Shown in pieces: positions 1 through 8,945 of a stretch of DNA of 60,017 nucleotides. The stretch lies in the NCBI RefSeq assembly GCF_900167045.1, contig NZ_FUXJ01000019.1, forward strand, positions 1 to 60,017, in the 5' to 3' direction. A program made the translations under genes and the position numbers. The stretch is from Legionella maceachernii. Lineage in GTDB: Bacteria; Pseudomonadota; Gammaproteobacteria; Legionellales; Legionellaceae. The notes beneath the pieces are model-generated. The model had not been told where the DNA came from, searched no databases, and saw only the letters and a list, made by a program, of their open reading frames with translations. How positions within the stretch are numbered: the first letter of the stretch is position 1; every line of letters starts with the position of its first letter.

Positions 1-157
1 ATTCCGACATATACCGTTTTGTTTGTATAATCTCGCTTCATAAGAGTCTCCTTTATCCTTGCACGGGTTTGTTAATCTTTTAACGGGAGACTCTTCTCTA
101 TCTCTTTCTCAACTTTTATTCAACCATAGCAACTACTCGCTAATCACAAAACCCTGC

Positions 158-210
158 GTTCATTTTTTTATGTTGTTCATTTTTTTTGAACAAGCTATAA
201 TCATGAACAT
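158..210 (+). promoter_or_regulatory. Promoter and repeated operator of the AbiE-like operon
   Basis: A sigma70-type promoter is visible: -35 TTGTTC at 173-178, a 17-base spacer and a perfect -10 TATAAT at 196-201. The palindrome TGTTCA-N7-TGAACA (174-192) overlaps the -35 element, a further GTTCAT lies at 158-163 and ATGAACAT at 203-210 lies near the transcription start. AbiEi antitoxins are known to repress their own promoter by binding inverted repeats, so these repeats are the likely operator. Protein binding is inferred. Confidence 0.6.
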
Positions 211-228
211 GGCAAAGAGGATATTGTG

Positions 229-1209
229 ATGAATATAGATAAACTATTATCGATCATAAAGGATAGATCAAAGCTTCAATGTAAATTTGATGAAAAAAGT
301 AATCAATTAACCCTCCAAATTGAAAAGAATAATAAGTTAATCTATAAGCCTGAACTCGTTGGCAATATTGATAATTCGAATATTGGTGCTATCGTTCAAT
401 ACATGCAACATTTAAATAAAAAAAGCATTTTAATTAGCAACCACATTAATAAAGTTCTGGCTGATAAATTGCAAAAAGCGAATATTGAGTACGTTGATTT
501 CTCAGGTAATATGTATGTAAACTCTCCCCCTGTATTTATCTCTATTAAAGGAGAAACACCTCAGAAGAGAAGTCTATCGGATATCACTCAATTCAAACTG
601 AGTGTTGCCAGTATAAAACTTATTTTTACATTGCTTGTCATTAAAAAACCGTTAGAGCATACCTATCGTGAGCTTGCTAAAATGAGTGATGTGGCATTAG
701 GAAGTGTTAGCAAAACACTTTTAATTTTAGAAAAGCATGGATATATCGTAGAAAAAAATCGTGGTGAAAAGCATTTGGTTAATAAAGATATCTTATTAAG
801 TAAATGGTGTATTGGCTATGCTGAGAAATTACGTCCAAAATTAATGATCGATAAATTTTCAACAGATAATCTTGCACAGTTTAAAGAAACGAATCCCTGT
901 GAATTTAATTTTCTTTGGGGAGGAGAAATAGCTGCTGCAAAGTTAACTCATTATCTAAGCCCCCAAATAATTACACTTTATGCAGACGATGCCTTACCAC
1001 TATTACAATATAAATGCAGGTTAAAAAAAGATAACAATGGGAATATAGAGCTAATAAAAAAATTCTGGAATTTTGATACCAAAACTTATAAAGAAAACCA
1101 TGTGCCATTCATTTTGGTTTATGCCGATTTATTAAGCTCACTCGATGAAAGAACTCAAGAAACAGCGGAAATTATATATGACAAGTTCATTAGAAAACAG
1201 GTGGAATAA
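229..1209 (+). CDS. AbiEi-like antitoxin / winged-helix transcriptional regulator
   Basis: About 326 residues. The middle (about residues 125-190) reads as a winged helix-turn-helix, with the segment YRELAKMSDVALGSVSKTLL followed by a wing; the flanking parts resemble the type IV antitoxin AbiEi family. It probably represses its own operon and neutralises the nucleotidyltransferase encoded downstream. ATG 229 is preferred over GTG 226 because AGAGG at 216-220 lies eight bases upstream. Its 3' end overlaps the next gene, so the two are translationally coupled. The family call rests on the wHTH pattern and the neighbour, not on close similarity that I can measure; a simple DNA-binding regulator remains possible. 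Confidence 0.6.
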   Translation: MNIDKLLSIIKDRSKLQCKFDEKSNQLTLQIEKNNKLIYKPELVGNIDNSNIGAIVQYMQHLNKKSILISNHINKVLADKLQKANIEYVDFSGNMYVNSPPVFISIKGETPQKRSLSDITQFKLSVASIKLIFTLLVIKKPLEHTYRELAKMSDVALGSVSKTLLILEKHGYIVEKNRGEKHLVNKDILLSKWCIGYAEKLRPKLMIDKFSTDNLAQFKETNPCEFNFLWGGEIAAAKLTHYLSPQIITLYADDALPLLQYKCRLKKDNNGNIELIKKFWNFDTKTYKENHVPFILVYADLLSSLDERTQETAEIIYDKFIRKQVE

Positions 1210-1996
1210 TTTTTCAGATAATGATATCGAGTTATTTGCATTAATTAATAAGATTGCTCGTGATAATGATTGTTCTTACTTTTTAATTGGTGCTAAAGCG
1301 AGAGACATGCTCTTAGATTATTTTGGTAAAAAGGCAGAATTAAGAAAAACATTGGATACTGATATTGCTTTGTGTTGTAGAAATTGGCAAGAGTTTTATA
1401 AAATAAAAAGCGCTTTTGTCAATGATAGTTATTTTACTGTCGATGAAAAATTTGAACCCCGTATCATATCCACAAAATATGGCTGTCTAGACATTGTCCC
1501 ATTTGGTGAAATAAATGAACATGACTCGAATCTAAAATGGCCACCAGATTATGACATAAAACTCAGTTTGATTGGATTTGAAGATACATTTAAGCATGCA
1601 ATAGATATCACAATTAGAGATATTACTATCAAGGTAGCTTCTCCATTGGGGTTCGCTCTTCTGAAGCTATTTGCATGGGGTGACCGAAGAGCTCAAAAAG
1701 ACGCAAGTGATATTGCTTACATTATTGCCAACTATTTTGACTTGGGCAATGAAAATAGGCTTTATGAAGAGAATCAGGATCTCTTAGATGAAAACTTTGA
1801 TTATACGCTGAGTGGATGTCGTCTTTTAGGTCGTGATCTTAACAATTCATCCAGAGAGACATGCAATCATCTAAAGGATTTTTTTGATAGTGACGAATTA
1901 ACTAATGGACTAGCATTATCTATTTCCAGGGATCAATATAATTATCAGGAAGCAAGTCGTATGCTCCAAATGATTAAACAGGGTTTCTTAGACTGA
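1178..1996 (+). CDS. AbiEii-like nucleotidyltransferase (putative toxin)
   Basis: 272 residues from ATG 1178; an alternative in-frame ATG at 1145 would add 11 residues. The N-terminal half carries the nucleotidyltransferase signature: FLIGAKARD, a short spacer, then the acidic pair in TLDTDIAL, and a third acidic position in CLDIVPFG. This is the arrangement of the DNA polymerase beta superfamily used by AbiEii toxins, which inactivate tRNA or other targets by adding nucleotides. SPLGFALLKLFAW and the following RRAQKDASDI match the helix found in such proteins. It overlaps the upstream regulator gene by 32 bases. Target and toxicity are inferred; the cell effect cannot be read from the sequence. 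Confidence 0.6.
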   Translation: MTSSLENRWNNFSDNDIELFALINKIARDNDCSYFLIGAKARDMLLDYFGKKAELRKTLDTDIALCCRNWQEFYKIKSAFVNDSYFTVDEKFEPRIISTKYGCLDIVPFGEINEHDSNLKWPPDYDIKLSLIGFEDTFKHAIDITIRDITIKVASPLGFALLKLFAWGDRRAQKDASDIAYIIANYFDLGNENRLYEENQDLLDENFDYTLSGCRLLGRDLNNSSRETCNHLKDFFDSDELTNGLALSISRDQYNYQEASRMLQMIKQGFLD

Positions 1997-2003
1997 GTGT
2001 AAA

Positions 2004-2280
2004 ATGATACGACCAAATAAGACAGATATTGAGCGAGGTGTTGCCGAAATTATTAGTGTTAAACAGAAAGGTTTGGTTACTGTAAAAATGAGTGGGGCTG
2101 AAAAAGAAACAATTAGAACTTATAGAATGTCTTACAATAGCACCTTTTCCATGGATTACTGATGATGGATTTGATGATTTTGGTCGAAAATTTTCATGTA
2201 ATCTAACGAGTTCAGGATTTTCTTTCCAGAAACCAGAGGAAGATACTCAAAAAATATCAGATTTACTTGATGAAAAGTAA
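2004..2280 (+). pseudogene. Small ORF pair, possibly one frameshifted hypothetical gene
   Basis: An ATG-started frame runs from 2004 to 2162 (52 aa) directly after the nucleotidyltransferase stop, and an overlapping frame runs from GTG 2092 to 2280 (62 aa). The second frame has no ATG and opens immediately after a stop codon. Their overlap and co-orientation with the AbiE-like pair suggest a third small gene of the cassette damaged by a frameshift somewhere between 2088 and 2160. I recognise no family in either frame. It could equally be two chance ORFs. Confidence 0.25.
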
Positions 2281-2332
2281 ATTTAATCGAAAAGTGACTT
2301 TTGTGACGAAAGTGCTATGCCACAAAACATAT

Positions 2333-2834
2333 TTATTTTTTTAGTATGTTACAACGGTTAACTGTAAGCTGTGTAGAGCTGGCCAAAATATTGTCAATTT
2401 TTGCGTTGGTCTCTTTCTTTGTAATCTGAGGCTTAACTGATACTGTTTTTAATAATGGAGCAAAGCTAACATAAAGCGCAATAATAAAGCCCAATGTACT
2501 CATGACAGAAGCTATTATTGTTGATCGAGAATTCCACGTTTCGCGTCGTTCTTTTTTTAAAAAAATAACATACTTCGAGTAAATGGATTCGCTTTGTTTT
2601 TGGGATATTCGGTGCATGCGGAGTTTGAAGCTATCAATATCTTTTTCTAACTTATCGTAACCTCTGAACATAGCACCAGCATTGTACCCATTAATAAGGT
2701 GCATATAGAGATCGAAACACGCCTTAGTTCCATTAATAATGCATTTTTTGAGTTCCAACGCCGAAAATCTGATACAGCCTTTATTGGCCTCATCAAGAGC
2801 ACCATTATAAAAAATTGGAATAACTGAAGGCTTT
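2333..2834 (-). pseudogene. 5'-truncated hypothetical membrane protein gene
   Basis: The minus-strand frame ending at 2333 stays open up to a TGA at 2832-2834. Its only start-like codon in the middle is TTG 2758, which has no ribosome binding site. The frame upstream of TTG still reads like coding sequence (ALDEANKGCIRFSALELKKC), so the true N-terminus appears to be lost where transposase-derived sequence begins near 2811. The remaining product has a predicted amphipathic N-terminal part, one membrane segment (STLGFIIALYVSFAPLL) and a basic tail. I do not recognise the family. If translated from TTG it would give 141 residues, but loss of promoter and start makes that unlikely. Confidence 0.45.
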
Positions 2835-2850
2835 CATCGAAAAATGAAAC
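2811..2850 (+). mobile_element. Remnant of an ISL3-type transposase 3' end
   Basis: Forty bases read in frame as KIGITEGFHRKMK, nearly identical to NGITEGFHRKMK of the complete transposase at 3998-4032, but with several silent and one or two replacement differences. The remnant ends exactly where the left inverted repeat of the intact element begins. It is therefore a relic of a related but different copy, probably the target of the later insertion. Confidence 0.65.
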
Positions 2851-4138
2851 GGCTCATTCTCAAAAAAGGGAGCACTTTAATCGAGTTAGTATAGACTAAC
2901 CGTTTGATTTGACAGTCAAAAGGAGATTAAAGTGCCGAGAAGTGATCTTATCCTAAATTTACCTGGATTTACTATCAAAAAAGTGAGTGGTTATCAGCCG
3001 CTAATTTTGGAGCTATCGTATAATCGCAAAGCACGTTGTAGTCATTGTGCAAGTAAGGAAGTACGCAAAAAAGCGTCGTATATGCGTCGAGTATCGCATG
3101 AGTTAATAGGCCATCGACGAAGCGAGTTACATTTTAAAGCCTACAAACTATATTGTAATCGCTGTAGGCGATATGGCAATCAGCAATTTCCCGGAATAAA
3201 AAAGTATCAACGCTCGACCTGGCGTTTGCAGGCTGCGGTTTTCCACGACCATACTCGTGGAATATCGCAGAAAGATTTGGCTTTGCAATATAACAAAGGC
3301 AAAGCAACCATTGAGCGTTGGTATCAGCAGCACTATCGTGAGCAAGAAAGTGAATTAAAAAATACCCCTTGCCCTGTGGTTCTTGGGATAGATGAACATT
3401 CTTTTAGTCGTAAACAAGGCTATGCGACAACCCTTTGTGACCTTAAAAAGCATAAAGTATATGACATTGTCAAAGGCCGCTCTTCAGCTGACCTAAAAGA
3501 ATACTTTAACCACCTGGAGGGTAAAGAGCGGGTGAAAGTCGTTTGTATTGATTTAAGTACAAGCTATCGTGCTTTAGTAAAGCAGCACTTTCCCAATGCC
3601 CAAATCGTAGCCGATAGGTTCCATGTAATAAGGCTTATTAATCAGTTCACCTTACAAACCTATCATCAAATTGACCCCACTCTAAAATATCAACGAGGAT
3701 TGTTAGCAGCGCTTAAAACCAACCCAGAGAACTTAACGGCTAAACGATTGGCGCTGCGTAATAACTATCTTCAACAACAGCCTGCTGTTGCTGCAATTTA
3801 TGATTTTAAACAAGAACTTCACCAGCTACTGTCTAAAAAGCATTGCACTGCTAAAGAGTGCAAACGCTTATTACCTCGTTTCTTAGACATGATAAATGAG
3901 CTTAAACGTAGTCCTTTTCAAACTTTGAATACCTTGGGAAATACCTTATTTAAATGGAAAGAGGAAGTCGCTAGAATGCTGCGGTTTACTAAGAACAATG
4001 GCATAACCGAAGGCTTTCATCGGAAAATGAAACTCATTCAACGTAGAGCCTATGGATTTAGAAACTTTGAAAATTATAGAACGCGTGTTAGGGTGCTCTG
4101 TGGCTGATTAAAGATGCCCCCGGAAATGGGAAAGACCC
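2851..4138 (+). mobile_element. ISL3-family-like insertion sequence, complete
   Basis: About 1288 bp bounded by imperfect inverted repeats: left end GGCTCATTCTC... (2851-2882) and right end ...GGGAAAGACCC (4106-4138). Aligned, both arms share GG-TC-TT-C-CA near the tip and GGG-GCA-CTTTAATC further in. The single gene inside is a full-length ISL3-like transposase. The eight bases flanking each end (AATGAAAC and TTAATGCT) do not form the usual 8-bp target duplication, which suggests a rearrangement or recombination between copies after insertion. Confidence 0.65.
2932..4107 (+). CDS. ISL3-family transposase
   Basis: 391 residues, close to the usual ISL3 length. The N-terminal zinc-binding region has the pairs CSHC and CNRC (about residues 36-80); a helix-turn-helix follows (ISQKDLALQYNKGKATIERW). 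The DDE core is visible: VLGIDEHSF, VVCIDLSTSYRALV and, near the C-terminus, NGITEGFHRKMK, which supplies the catalytic Glu. Translation starts at GTG 2932, eight bases after AGGAG. The gene appears intact, with no frameshift. Its function is cut-and-paste movement of the surrounding element. Confidence 0.9.
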   Translation: MPRSDLILNLPGFTIKKVSGYQPLILELSYNRKARCSHCASKEVRKKASYMRRVSHELIGHRRSELHFKAYKLYCNRCRRYGNQQFPGIKKYQRSTWRLQAAVFHDHTRGISQKDLALQYNKGKATIERWYQQHYREQESELKNTPCPVVLGIDEHSFSRKQGYATTLCDLKKHKVYDIVKGRSSADLKEYFNHLEGKERVKVVCIDLSTSYRALVKQHFPNAQIVADRFHVIRLINQFTLQTYHQIDPTLKYQRGLLAALKTNPENLTAKRLALRNNYLQQQPAVAAIYDFKQELHQLLSKKHCTAKECKRLLPRFLDMINELKRSPFQTLNTLGNTLFKWKEEVARMLRFTKNNGITEGFHRKMKLIQRRAYGFRNFENYRTRVRVLCG

Positions 4139-4223
4139 TTAATGCTTCACTTCAGCCTTCGACACATATTCGACACGAAAATTTAAGGTTTACTTTGAAT
4201 TCCGCCAAAACCCAGACTGGGAT

Positions 4224-4299
4224 TGGCTCCCCGGACAAGACTCGAACTTGTGACCTAATGATTAACAGTCATCCGCTCTACCGACTGAGCTACCGGGGA
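4224..4299 (-). tRNA. tRNA-Asn (anticodon GTT)
   Basis: The minus strand gives a complete 76-base cloverleaf: acceptor TCCCCGG paired with CCGGGGA, D arm TAGCTCAGTCGGTAGAGC, anticodon loop around CTGTTAA with GTT, T arm with GTTCGAGTC, and an encoded CCA end. Its 3' end faces the accessory segment 1-4140. tRNA 3' ends are common integration sites, but I could not find a repeated 3' fragment of this tRNA in the window. Confidence 0.95.
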
Positions 4300-4373
4300 A
4301 TGAGGCGGAATCTTAAATGGATTCCGCTAGTGGGTCAAGGGGATGAGTGAAATTTTTCTTCCCTTGCGAGGCT

Positions 4374-5552
4374 TTATTTACAAAAACGCTGCAATCGAGC
4401 GAGGGCGTCTTGTAGGATTTCCATGCTTGTGGCGAAAGAGAGACGGATGCAGCCTTCGTTTCCGAAAGCGGAGCCGGGTACTAAAGCGACGCCTACTTCT
4501 TGCAAAAGGCGCTCAGCAAATTCGACATCATTAGCGAAGCCGCGCTTTTCAATAATGGGTTGCACATTGGGGAAGAGGTAGAACGTACCATCGGCAGGAA
4601 TGACTTCAATGCCAGGAATTTCGTATAAACGCTCAACAATGTAATCATGGCGCTCATGGAAGGCTTTAACCATCATTTTTACCTCTTCATCGCCGCCGTT
4701 TAATGCTGCAACCGATGCTTTTTGCGCAATGGAGCAAGGGTTAGAAGTGGATTGAGATTGCACGGTTTTCATGGCTTCGATTAAATCAGCAGGGCCTGCG
4801 GCATAGCCGATACGCCAACCCGTCATTGCATATGCTTTAGAAACACCATTGAGCACAATAGTACGAGGGTATAAATCAGGGCAAGCATTAAGTATATTAG
4901 AAAAAGGCATGGTCCAAAGAATGTGTTCATACATGTCATCGGTAGCAATTAATACATGGGGATATTGTTTTAATACCTCAGCAAGACCTTGCAATTCTTC
5001 AAGCGTGTAAGCAACGCCAGACGGATTTGATGGGCTATTGAGTACGACTAATTTAGTCTTTGGAGTAATCGCTTCAGCAAGCTGCGCCGGAGAAATTTTA
5101 TACCGTGTTGCTGGTGTTGAAGGAATAATCACAGGTTTGCCACCCGCTAATAAAACCATATCTGGATAAGAAACCCAATAAGGAGCCGGAATGAGCACTT
5201 CATCCCCGTCGTTGATTAAGGCCTGGCAGAGGTTATAGAAGCTTTGTTTTCCACCCACTGAGACTAAGATCTGATTGAGCTGATAATCAAGGGCATTGTC
5301 GCGTTTAAATTTATCTTTAATGGCTTGTTTTAATTCGGCAATTCCGTCAACAGCGGTGTATTTGGTAAAGCCCGCCTCGATAGCTGCAATGGCTGCTTGC
5401 TTAATATGGACAGGGGTATCAAAATCAGGCTCGCCTGTCCCTAATCCAATGATGTCTAATCCTTCTGCACGCATTTTTGCGGCTTTTGCAGCCACAGCAA
5501 GAGTAGGTGATGGTTTAACTTGGTGTATTCGCTCTGCCAACGCGATATCCAT
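4374..5552 (-). CDS. aspC: Pyridoxal-phosphate aminotransferase, aspartate aminotransferase type
   Basis: 392 residues, typical of class I fold aminotransferases of the bacterial aspartate transaminase Ib/Ig group. Visible signatures are GLGTGEPDFDTP near residue 40, NSPSNPSG near 172 for substrate and cofactor contact, TDDMYEH near 205, the PLP lysine K239 in NGVSKAYAMTGWRIG, and CIRLSFA with the carboxylate-binding Arg near the C-terminus. It would interconvert aspartate and oxaloacetate with glutamate and 2-oxoglutarate in the cytoplasm. It is divergent from uvrB across an 84-base gap. A related specificity, such as prephenate or aromatic substrates, cannot be excluded from sequence reading alone. 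Confidence 0.88.
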   Translation of the reverse strand: MDIALAERIHQVKPSPTLAVAAKAAKMRAEGLDIIGLGTGEPDFDTPVHIKQAAIAAIEAGFTKYTAVDGIAELKQAIKDKFKRDNALDYQLNQILVSVGGKQSFYNLCQALINDGDEVLIPAPYWVSYPDMVLLAGGKPVIIPSTPATRYKISPAQLAEAITPKTKLVVLNSPSNPSGVAYTLEELQGLAEVLKQYPHVLIATDDMYEHILWTMPFSNILNACPDLYPRTIVLNGVSKAYAMTGWRIGYAAGPADLIEAMKTVQSQSTSNPCSIAQKASVAALNGGDEEVKMMVKAFHERHDYIVERLYEIPGIEVIPADGTFYLFPNVQPIIEKRGFANDVEFAERLLQEVGVALVPGSAFGNEGCIRLSFATSMEILQDALARLQRFCK

Positions 5553-5636
5553 TTTTAAGCTCCTGTGCTATGTTTTCGATCAATTCAGGCCGAGAAAACT
5601 ACCCTAACACCTCATTGATCGGTTATAGTTTATAGT

Positions 5637-7640
5637 ATGAAAAATGTATTTAAAATTTACGCAAATTATCAACCCGCTGGTGATCAACCAACTGCAATTA
5701 GCTCGCTAATCGACGGTTTGACGTCCGGGTTGGCGCGTCAAATCCTTTTAGGCGTTACCGGTTCGGGGAAAACTTACACCATTGCTCATGTGATTCAGGC
5801 GATGAAAAGGCCAGCGTTGATCATGGCGCCTAATAAGACATTGGCGGCACAACTTTATGGCGAATTCAAGACCTATTTTCCGGACAATGCCGTCGAATAT
5901 TTCGTCTCTTACTATGACTATTATCAACCCGAAGCGTATGTCCCTGCTTCGGATACTTTCATCGAAAAAGACGCGTCCATCAATGAGCATATTGAGCAAA
6001 TGCGCTTATCAGCAACTAAGGCACTGATTGAACGACGGGACGCTATCATTGTAGCGACCGTCTCTGCTATCTATGGTTTGGGTGATCCCGACTCTTACCT
6101 CCGTATGTTATTACATCTTTCCCGAGGAGAACAATGCGATCAGCGCAAAATTTTGAGGCGACTTGCCGAAATGCAATACATTCGCAGTCAGCAATCGCTG
6201 GAAAGAGGGCAATTCCGCGTTCATGGCGATGTTATTGATATCTTCCCAGCCGATTCAGAAAAAGAGGCGATACGTATCGAGCTTTTTGATGATGAGGTAG
6301 AAAATATTTCCCGTTTTGATCCCTTAACAGGAGAGATGCTACAGCGGCTACCACGGGTGACGATTTTCCCCAAAACTCACTATGTCACGCCACGGGAGCG
6401 CATTTTACAGACAGTGGATTTAGTCAAAGAAGAGCTGCGCGAAAGGCTTGCTGAGTTTAACGAACAAAATAAATTGCTCGAGGCGCAACGATTGCAGCAA
6501 CGGACTTGTTTTGATATCGAAATGATGTTGGAACTCGGTTATTGTTCGGGCATTGAAAATTATTCGCGCTATTTATCAGGTCGAAATACGGGTGAGCCAC
6601 CCCCTACTTTATTTGATTATTTGCCTCCTGATGCGTTATTGATTATCGATGAGTCCCACGTGACTGTGCCGCAAATTGGAGGTATGTATCGTGGTGATCG
6701 GGCTAGAAAAGAAACGTTAGTTCAATATGGGTTTCGTCTCCCCTCAGCTTTGGATAATCGTCCTCTTCGTTTTGAAGAGTTTGATGAGCGTTCGCCACAA
6801 ACGATTTATGTGTCTGCAACCCCAGGTCCCTATGAATTGGAGCATAGTGATAATACGGCTGAACAAGTTGTACGGCCAACGGGACTCGTGGATCCTCAAG
6901 TGATAATCCGTCCGGTTAAAAATCAGGTGGATGATTTAATGTCTGAAATTCGTCTGGTCGTTGCGCAGGGGGAGCGGGTTTTGATTACGACTTTGACTAA
7001 ACGGATGGCGGAAGATTTAACCGATTATTTGCGAGAGCACGGCATAAGAGTGCGTTATTTGCATGCGGATATTGATACTGTCGAACGGGTCGAGATCATT
7101 CGCGATCTACGACTTGGCGAGTTTGATGTCTTGGTGGGTATTAACTTATTGCGTGAAGGCTTAGATATGCCTGAAGTCGCTTTAGTTGCTATTCTGGATG
7201 CCGATAAAGAAGGATTTCTCCGATCCGATCGATCGTTAATTCAAACGATAGGACGTGCTGCACGCAATGTGAACGGACGAGCGATCCTCTATGCTGATCG
7301 CATTACCGGCTCCATGCAGCGTGCCATAGAGGAAACCGAACGGCGCCGCCATAAGCAAATGGAGTTCAACAAAGCGCAGGGCATTACACCTAAGGGAATC
7401 AAGAAATCCATCACCGATATTATGGAAGGGGCTTATAGTACACGCCGCAATAAGACCCAAGTGGCAGACCGGCAAGCGATCTATGAGGCGATACCCCCTG
7501 ACCAATTACTCAAGCAAATCAAACTGCTTGAAAAGCGTATGCATGAGCACGCGAAAAACATGGAATTTGAGCAAGCTGCAAAGGTTCGAGATGAGTTCTT
7601 AATGCTTAAAGAACGATTGAAATTAACTCAAGCGTCTTAG
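5637..7640 (+). CDS. uvrB: Excinuclease ABC subunit B (UvrB)
   Basis: 667 residues, the normal length. UvrB is the damage-verifying helicase-like subunit of nucleotide excision repair, working with UvrA and UvrC. Walker A is [10 protein letters not shown] at residues 39-48. The beta-hairpin region that inserts between DNA strands is [16 protein letters not shown] near residue 90. Walker B is IDESH near 340, with ATPGPYELE of motif [13 protein letters not shown] and QTIGRAARN of motifs V and VI. The C-terminal UVR domain (about 628-663) that contacts UvrC is intact. No obvious LexA box is visible upstream. Confidence 0.97.
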   Translation: MKNVFKIYANYQPAGDQPTAISSLIDGLTSGLARQILLGVTGSGKTYTIAHVIQAMKRPALIMAPNKTLAAQLYGEFKTYFPDNAVEYFVSYYDYYQPEAYVPASDTFIEKDASINEHIEQMRLSATKALIERRDAIIVATVSAIYGLGDPDSYLRMLLHLSRGEQCDQRKILRRLAEMQYIRSQQSLERGQFRVHGDVIDIFPADSEKEAIRIELFDDEVENISRFDPLTGEMLQRLPRVTIFPKTHYVTPRERILQTVDLVKEELRERLAEFNEQNKLLEAQRLQQRTCFDIEMMLELGYCSGIENYSRYLSGRNTGEPPPTLFDYLPPDALLIIDESHVTVPQIGGMYRGDRARKETLVQYGFRLPSALDNRPLRFEEFDERSPQTIYVSATPGPYELEHSDNTAEQVVRPTGLVDPQVIIRPVKNQVDDLMSEIRLVVAQGERVLITTLTKRMAEDLTDYLREHGIRVRYLHADIDTVERVEIIRDLRLGEFDVLVGINLLREGLDMPEVALVAILDADKEGFLRSDRSLIQTIGRAARNVNGRAILYADRITGSMQRAIEETERRRHKQMEFNKAQGITPKGIKKSITDIMEGAYSTRRNKTQVADRQAIYEAIPPDQLLKQIKLLEKRMHEHAKNMEFEQAAKVRDEFLMLKERLKLTQAS

Positions 7641-7643
7641 TCT

Positions 7644-7661
7644 TAAAGAAGGGCGAAGAAG
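7644..7661 (-). terminator. Intrinsic terminator of the 6S RNA gene
   Basis: On the minus strand GGGC-TTCTTC-GCCC is followed by TTCTTT. It closes the 6S RNA transcript just beyond its closing stem. On the plus strand the same hairpin lies just past the uvrB stop but lacks a T tract. Confidence 0.6.
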
Positions 7662-7812
7662 CCCGACAGTCTCGATTTTGAACCCCTTAGGTTCAGGTGG
7701 GGGGCAAGGTGTCGGCTCAGGCTTCCCACTCATTGATGGGCTTGCACAACACCGACTACAGGACGCTCCCCTGGATGTGAGTATTGGTTCACAAATAACT
7801 CGCTGTCGGGTT
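7648..7812 (-). ncRNA. ssrS: 6S RNA
   Basis: The minus strand downstream of zapA encodes an RNA of about 165 bases with a long closing stem: CCCGACAG near the 5' end pairs perfectly with CTGTCGGG near the 3' end (plus-strand 7803-7810 and 7662-7669). Inside are the GAGCCGACACCTTG and ACCTGAACC-GGTTC patterns also seen in enterobacterial 6S RNA. A strong promoter lies just upstream. 6S RNA mimics an open promoter and sequesters sigma70 RNA polymerase in stationary phase; its place beside zapA is conserved across gammaproteobacteria. The exact ends are estimated. Confidence 0.8.
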
Positions 7813-7818
7813 AAGCAC

Positions 7819-7847
7819 AGTATACCACTATACCATTCCGAAGTTAA
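7819..7847 (-). promoter_or_regulatory. sigma70 promoter of the 6S RNA gene
   Basis: On the minus strand a -35 TTAACT, a 17-base spacer and a -10 TATACT are seen, with the predicted start about seven bases downstream, near 7812. This matches the 5' end of the predicted 6S RNA. Confidence 0.65.
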
Positions 7848-7867
7848 CTCGTAATCAATAAAAGAGC

Positions 7868-7884
7868 TTGAGCCTTGGCCCAAC
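7868..7884. repeat. Dispersed palindromic hairpin, copy 1
   Basis: Read on the minus strand, GTTGGGCC-AA-GGCTCAA forms a hairpin between zapA and the 6S promoter. The same design, GTTGGGCC-TTT-GGCTCAAC, occurs at 47796-47814. It may act as a terminator for zapA or be a small dispersed repeat. Confidence 0.45.
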
Positions 7885-7921
7885 AAAATGGCGAGCTATA
7901 TAAAAGCTTAAGGCCCAACCT

Positions 7922-8239
7922 TCAGTCTGTTTGCGGGTCCTGATCTAAATTGCCATGCACAGCCTGGTGGATTTTGTTTTCCAATGAGCTGATGAATTTG
8001 CTAATCTGCATGCGCTGTTGCTCTTGTTGTTTTTGGCAAGTGATTAGTTGATGGCTTATATTAAGTGCCGCCAAGAGTAAGGCTTGGAATTCGTCCAGTT
8101 GTTTGAACTTCTTGCTCTGCTTCAATTGTTCATTCAGCTTTTCAGCAGCCTGTTCGAGATTAATTTGTTCATTTTCAGGGCACTTAATTTCATACGTTTT
8201 ATTTAGCAATTTGATAGAACAAGTTTTTGCTGTTGACAT
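7922..8239 (-). CDS. zapA: Cell division protein ZapA
   Basis: 105 residues from ATG 8239; a 5' extension to 8257 exists, but the family begins with a sequence like MSTAKTCSIKLLNKTYEIKCP, so the inner start is chosen. ZapA is a small coiled-coil protein that cross-links FtsZ filaments at the division site. The N-terminal beta-alpha head (residues 1-50) and the long C-terminal helix with LLLAALNISHQL are recognisable. The position divergent from ygfB and upstream of 6S RNA is the standard gammaproteobacterial arrangement. Confidence 0.9.
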   Translation of the reverse strand: MSTAKTCSIKLLNKTYEIKCPENEQINLEQAAEKLNEQLKQSKKFKQLDEFQALLLAALNISHQLITCQKQQEQQRMQISKFISSLENKIHQAVHGNLDQDPQTD

Positions 8240-8341
8240 TTTATATGGCCTATACAATGTGACGTATTATTCAAATAGTAGCAACTTTGGAATGGTCGAG
8301 CAAATCAGTTATCATTAATCAATTTGTTTAACGAGTTTATT

Positions 8342-8923
8342 ATGTCTCCTGAAAATACACCAACCCATCTGCCAGACTATCAGAACTTTAGCCATACTAT
8401 TTTGGCCTTAGAGTTGCCTTTTTCTGGAAGTGAGTTGCATGGAATGATGTGCGGTTATCTTTGTGCAGGGGCTGCCTCTGAGGGCGACGCCTATTTAAGA
8501 GCGCTAACCTCCAGCAAAAAAGATAAGTCAACGCGTGCAGCTGCTCTTGCTATCTTCGAAGTCTACACCATTAGCCAACAACAATTAGGGAATTTTGATT
8601 TCGGCTTTGAATTATTATTGCCTGACGAAAATGAACCTTTAATCGATCGTGCACAGGCTTTTAGTGAATGGTGCGAAGGATTTACCCAAAGCATGGCGAT
8701 CGCTGGCATTAGCGTCGAACAATTTCAGGAAGAAGAATCACAGGAAGCGTTGCATCATCTGCAAGAATTTGCCCAATTGGATTATGAATCGTTAGAGGTG
8801 GAGGAAGAGGATGAAAAAGCGTTAATGGAGGTAAGCGAATATGCTCGAATGGCCGTATTGCGGTTATACGGGGATTTAAAAGCAAGTAACAGTGGACATG
8901 GTTCGACTAAAACCACGCACTAA
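8342..8923 (+). CDS. ygfB: UPF0149 family protein YgfB
   Basis: 193 residues from ATG 8342. The family pattern is clear: SGSELHGMMCGYLCAGA near the N-terminus, LLPDENEPLIDRAQAFSEWCEGF in the middle and YARMAVLRLYGDL near the C-terminus. In gammaproteobacteria ygfB precedes pepP and the ubi genes, exactly as here; pepP starts 22 bases after its stop. The family is known from structures as an all-helical protein and, in Pseudomonas, as an anti-activator linked to AlpA; the role here is not deduced. An upstream start at 8324 would add six residues. Confidence 0.88.
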   Translation: MSPENTPTHLPDYQNFSHTILALELPFSGSELHGMMCGYLCAGAASEGDAYLRALTSSKKDKSTRAAALAIFEVYTISQQQLGNFDFGFELLLPDENEPLIDRAQAFSEWCEGFTQSMAIAGISVEQFQEEESQEALHHLQEFAQLDYESLEVEEEDEKALMEVSEYARMAVLRLYGDLKASNSGHGSTKTTH

Positions 8924-8945
8924 AACGACTTTAAGGATTGTGTAA

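Noticed and set aside
4140-4223. Attachment site or duplicated tRNA 3' end at the edge of the accessory segment
   Set aside because: CGACACATATTCGACAC is a short direct repeat, but no copy of the tRNA 3' end and no integrase gene are seen in positions 1-4223.
4114-4350. Open frame across the tRNA-Asn gene
   Set aside because: Its middle is the reverse complement of the tRNA (the SPDKTRTCDLMI segment), a well known spurious translation; there is no ribosome site.
7236-7886. Minus-strand frames near uvrB end and the 6S RNA
   Set aside because: One overlaps uvrB motifs and the other overlaps the 6S RNA and its promoter; RNA structure explains the conservation better.
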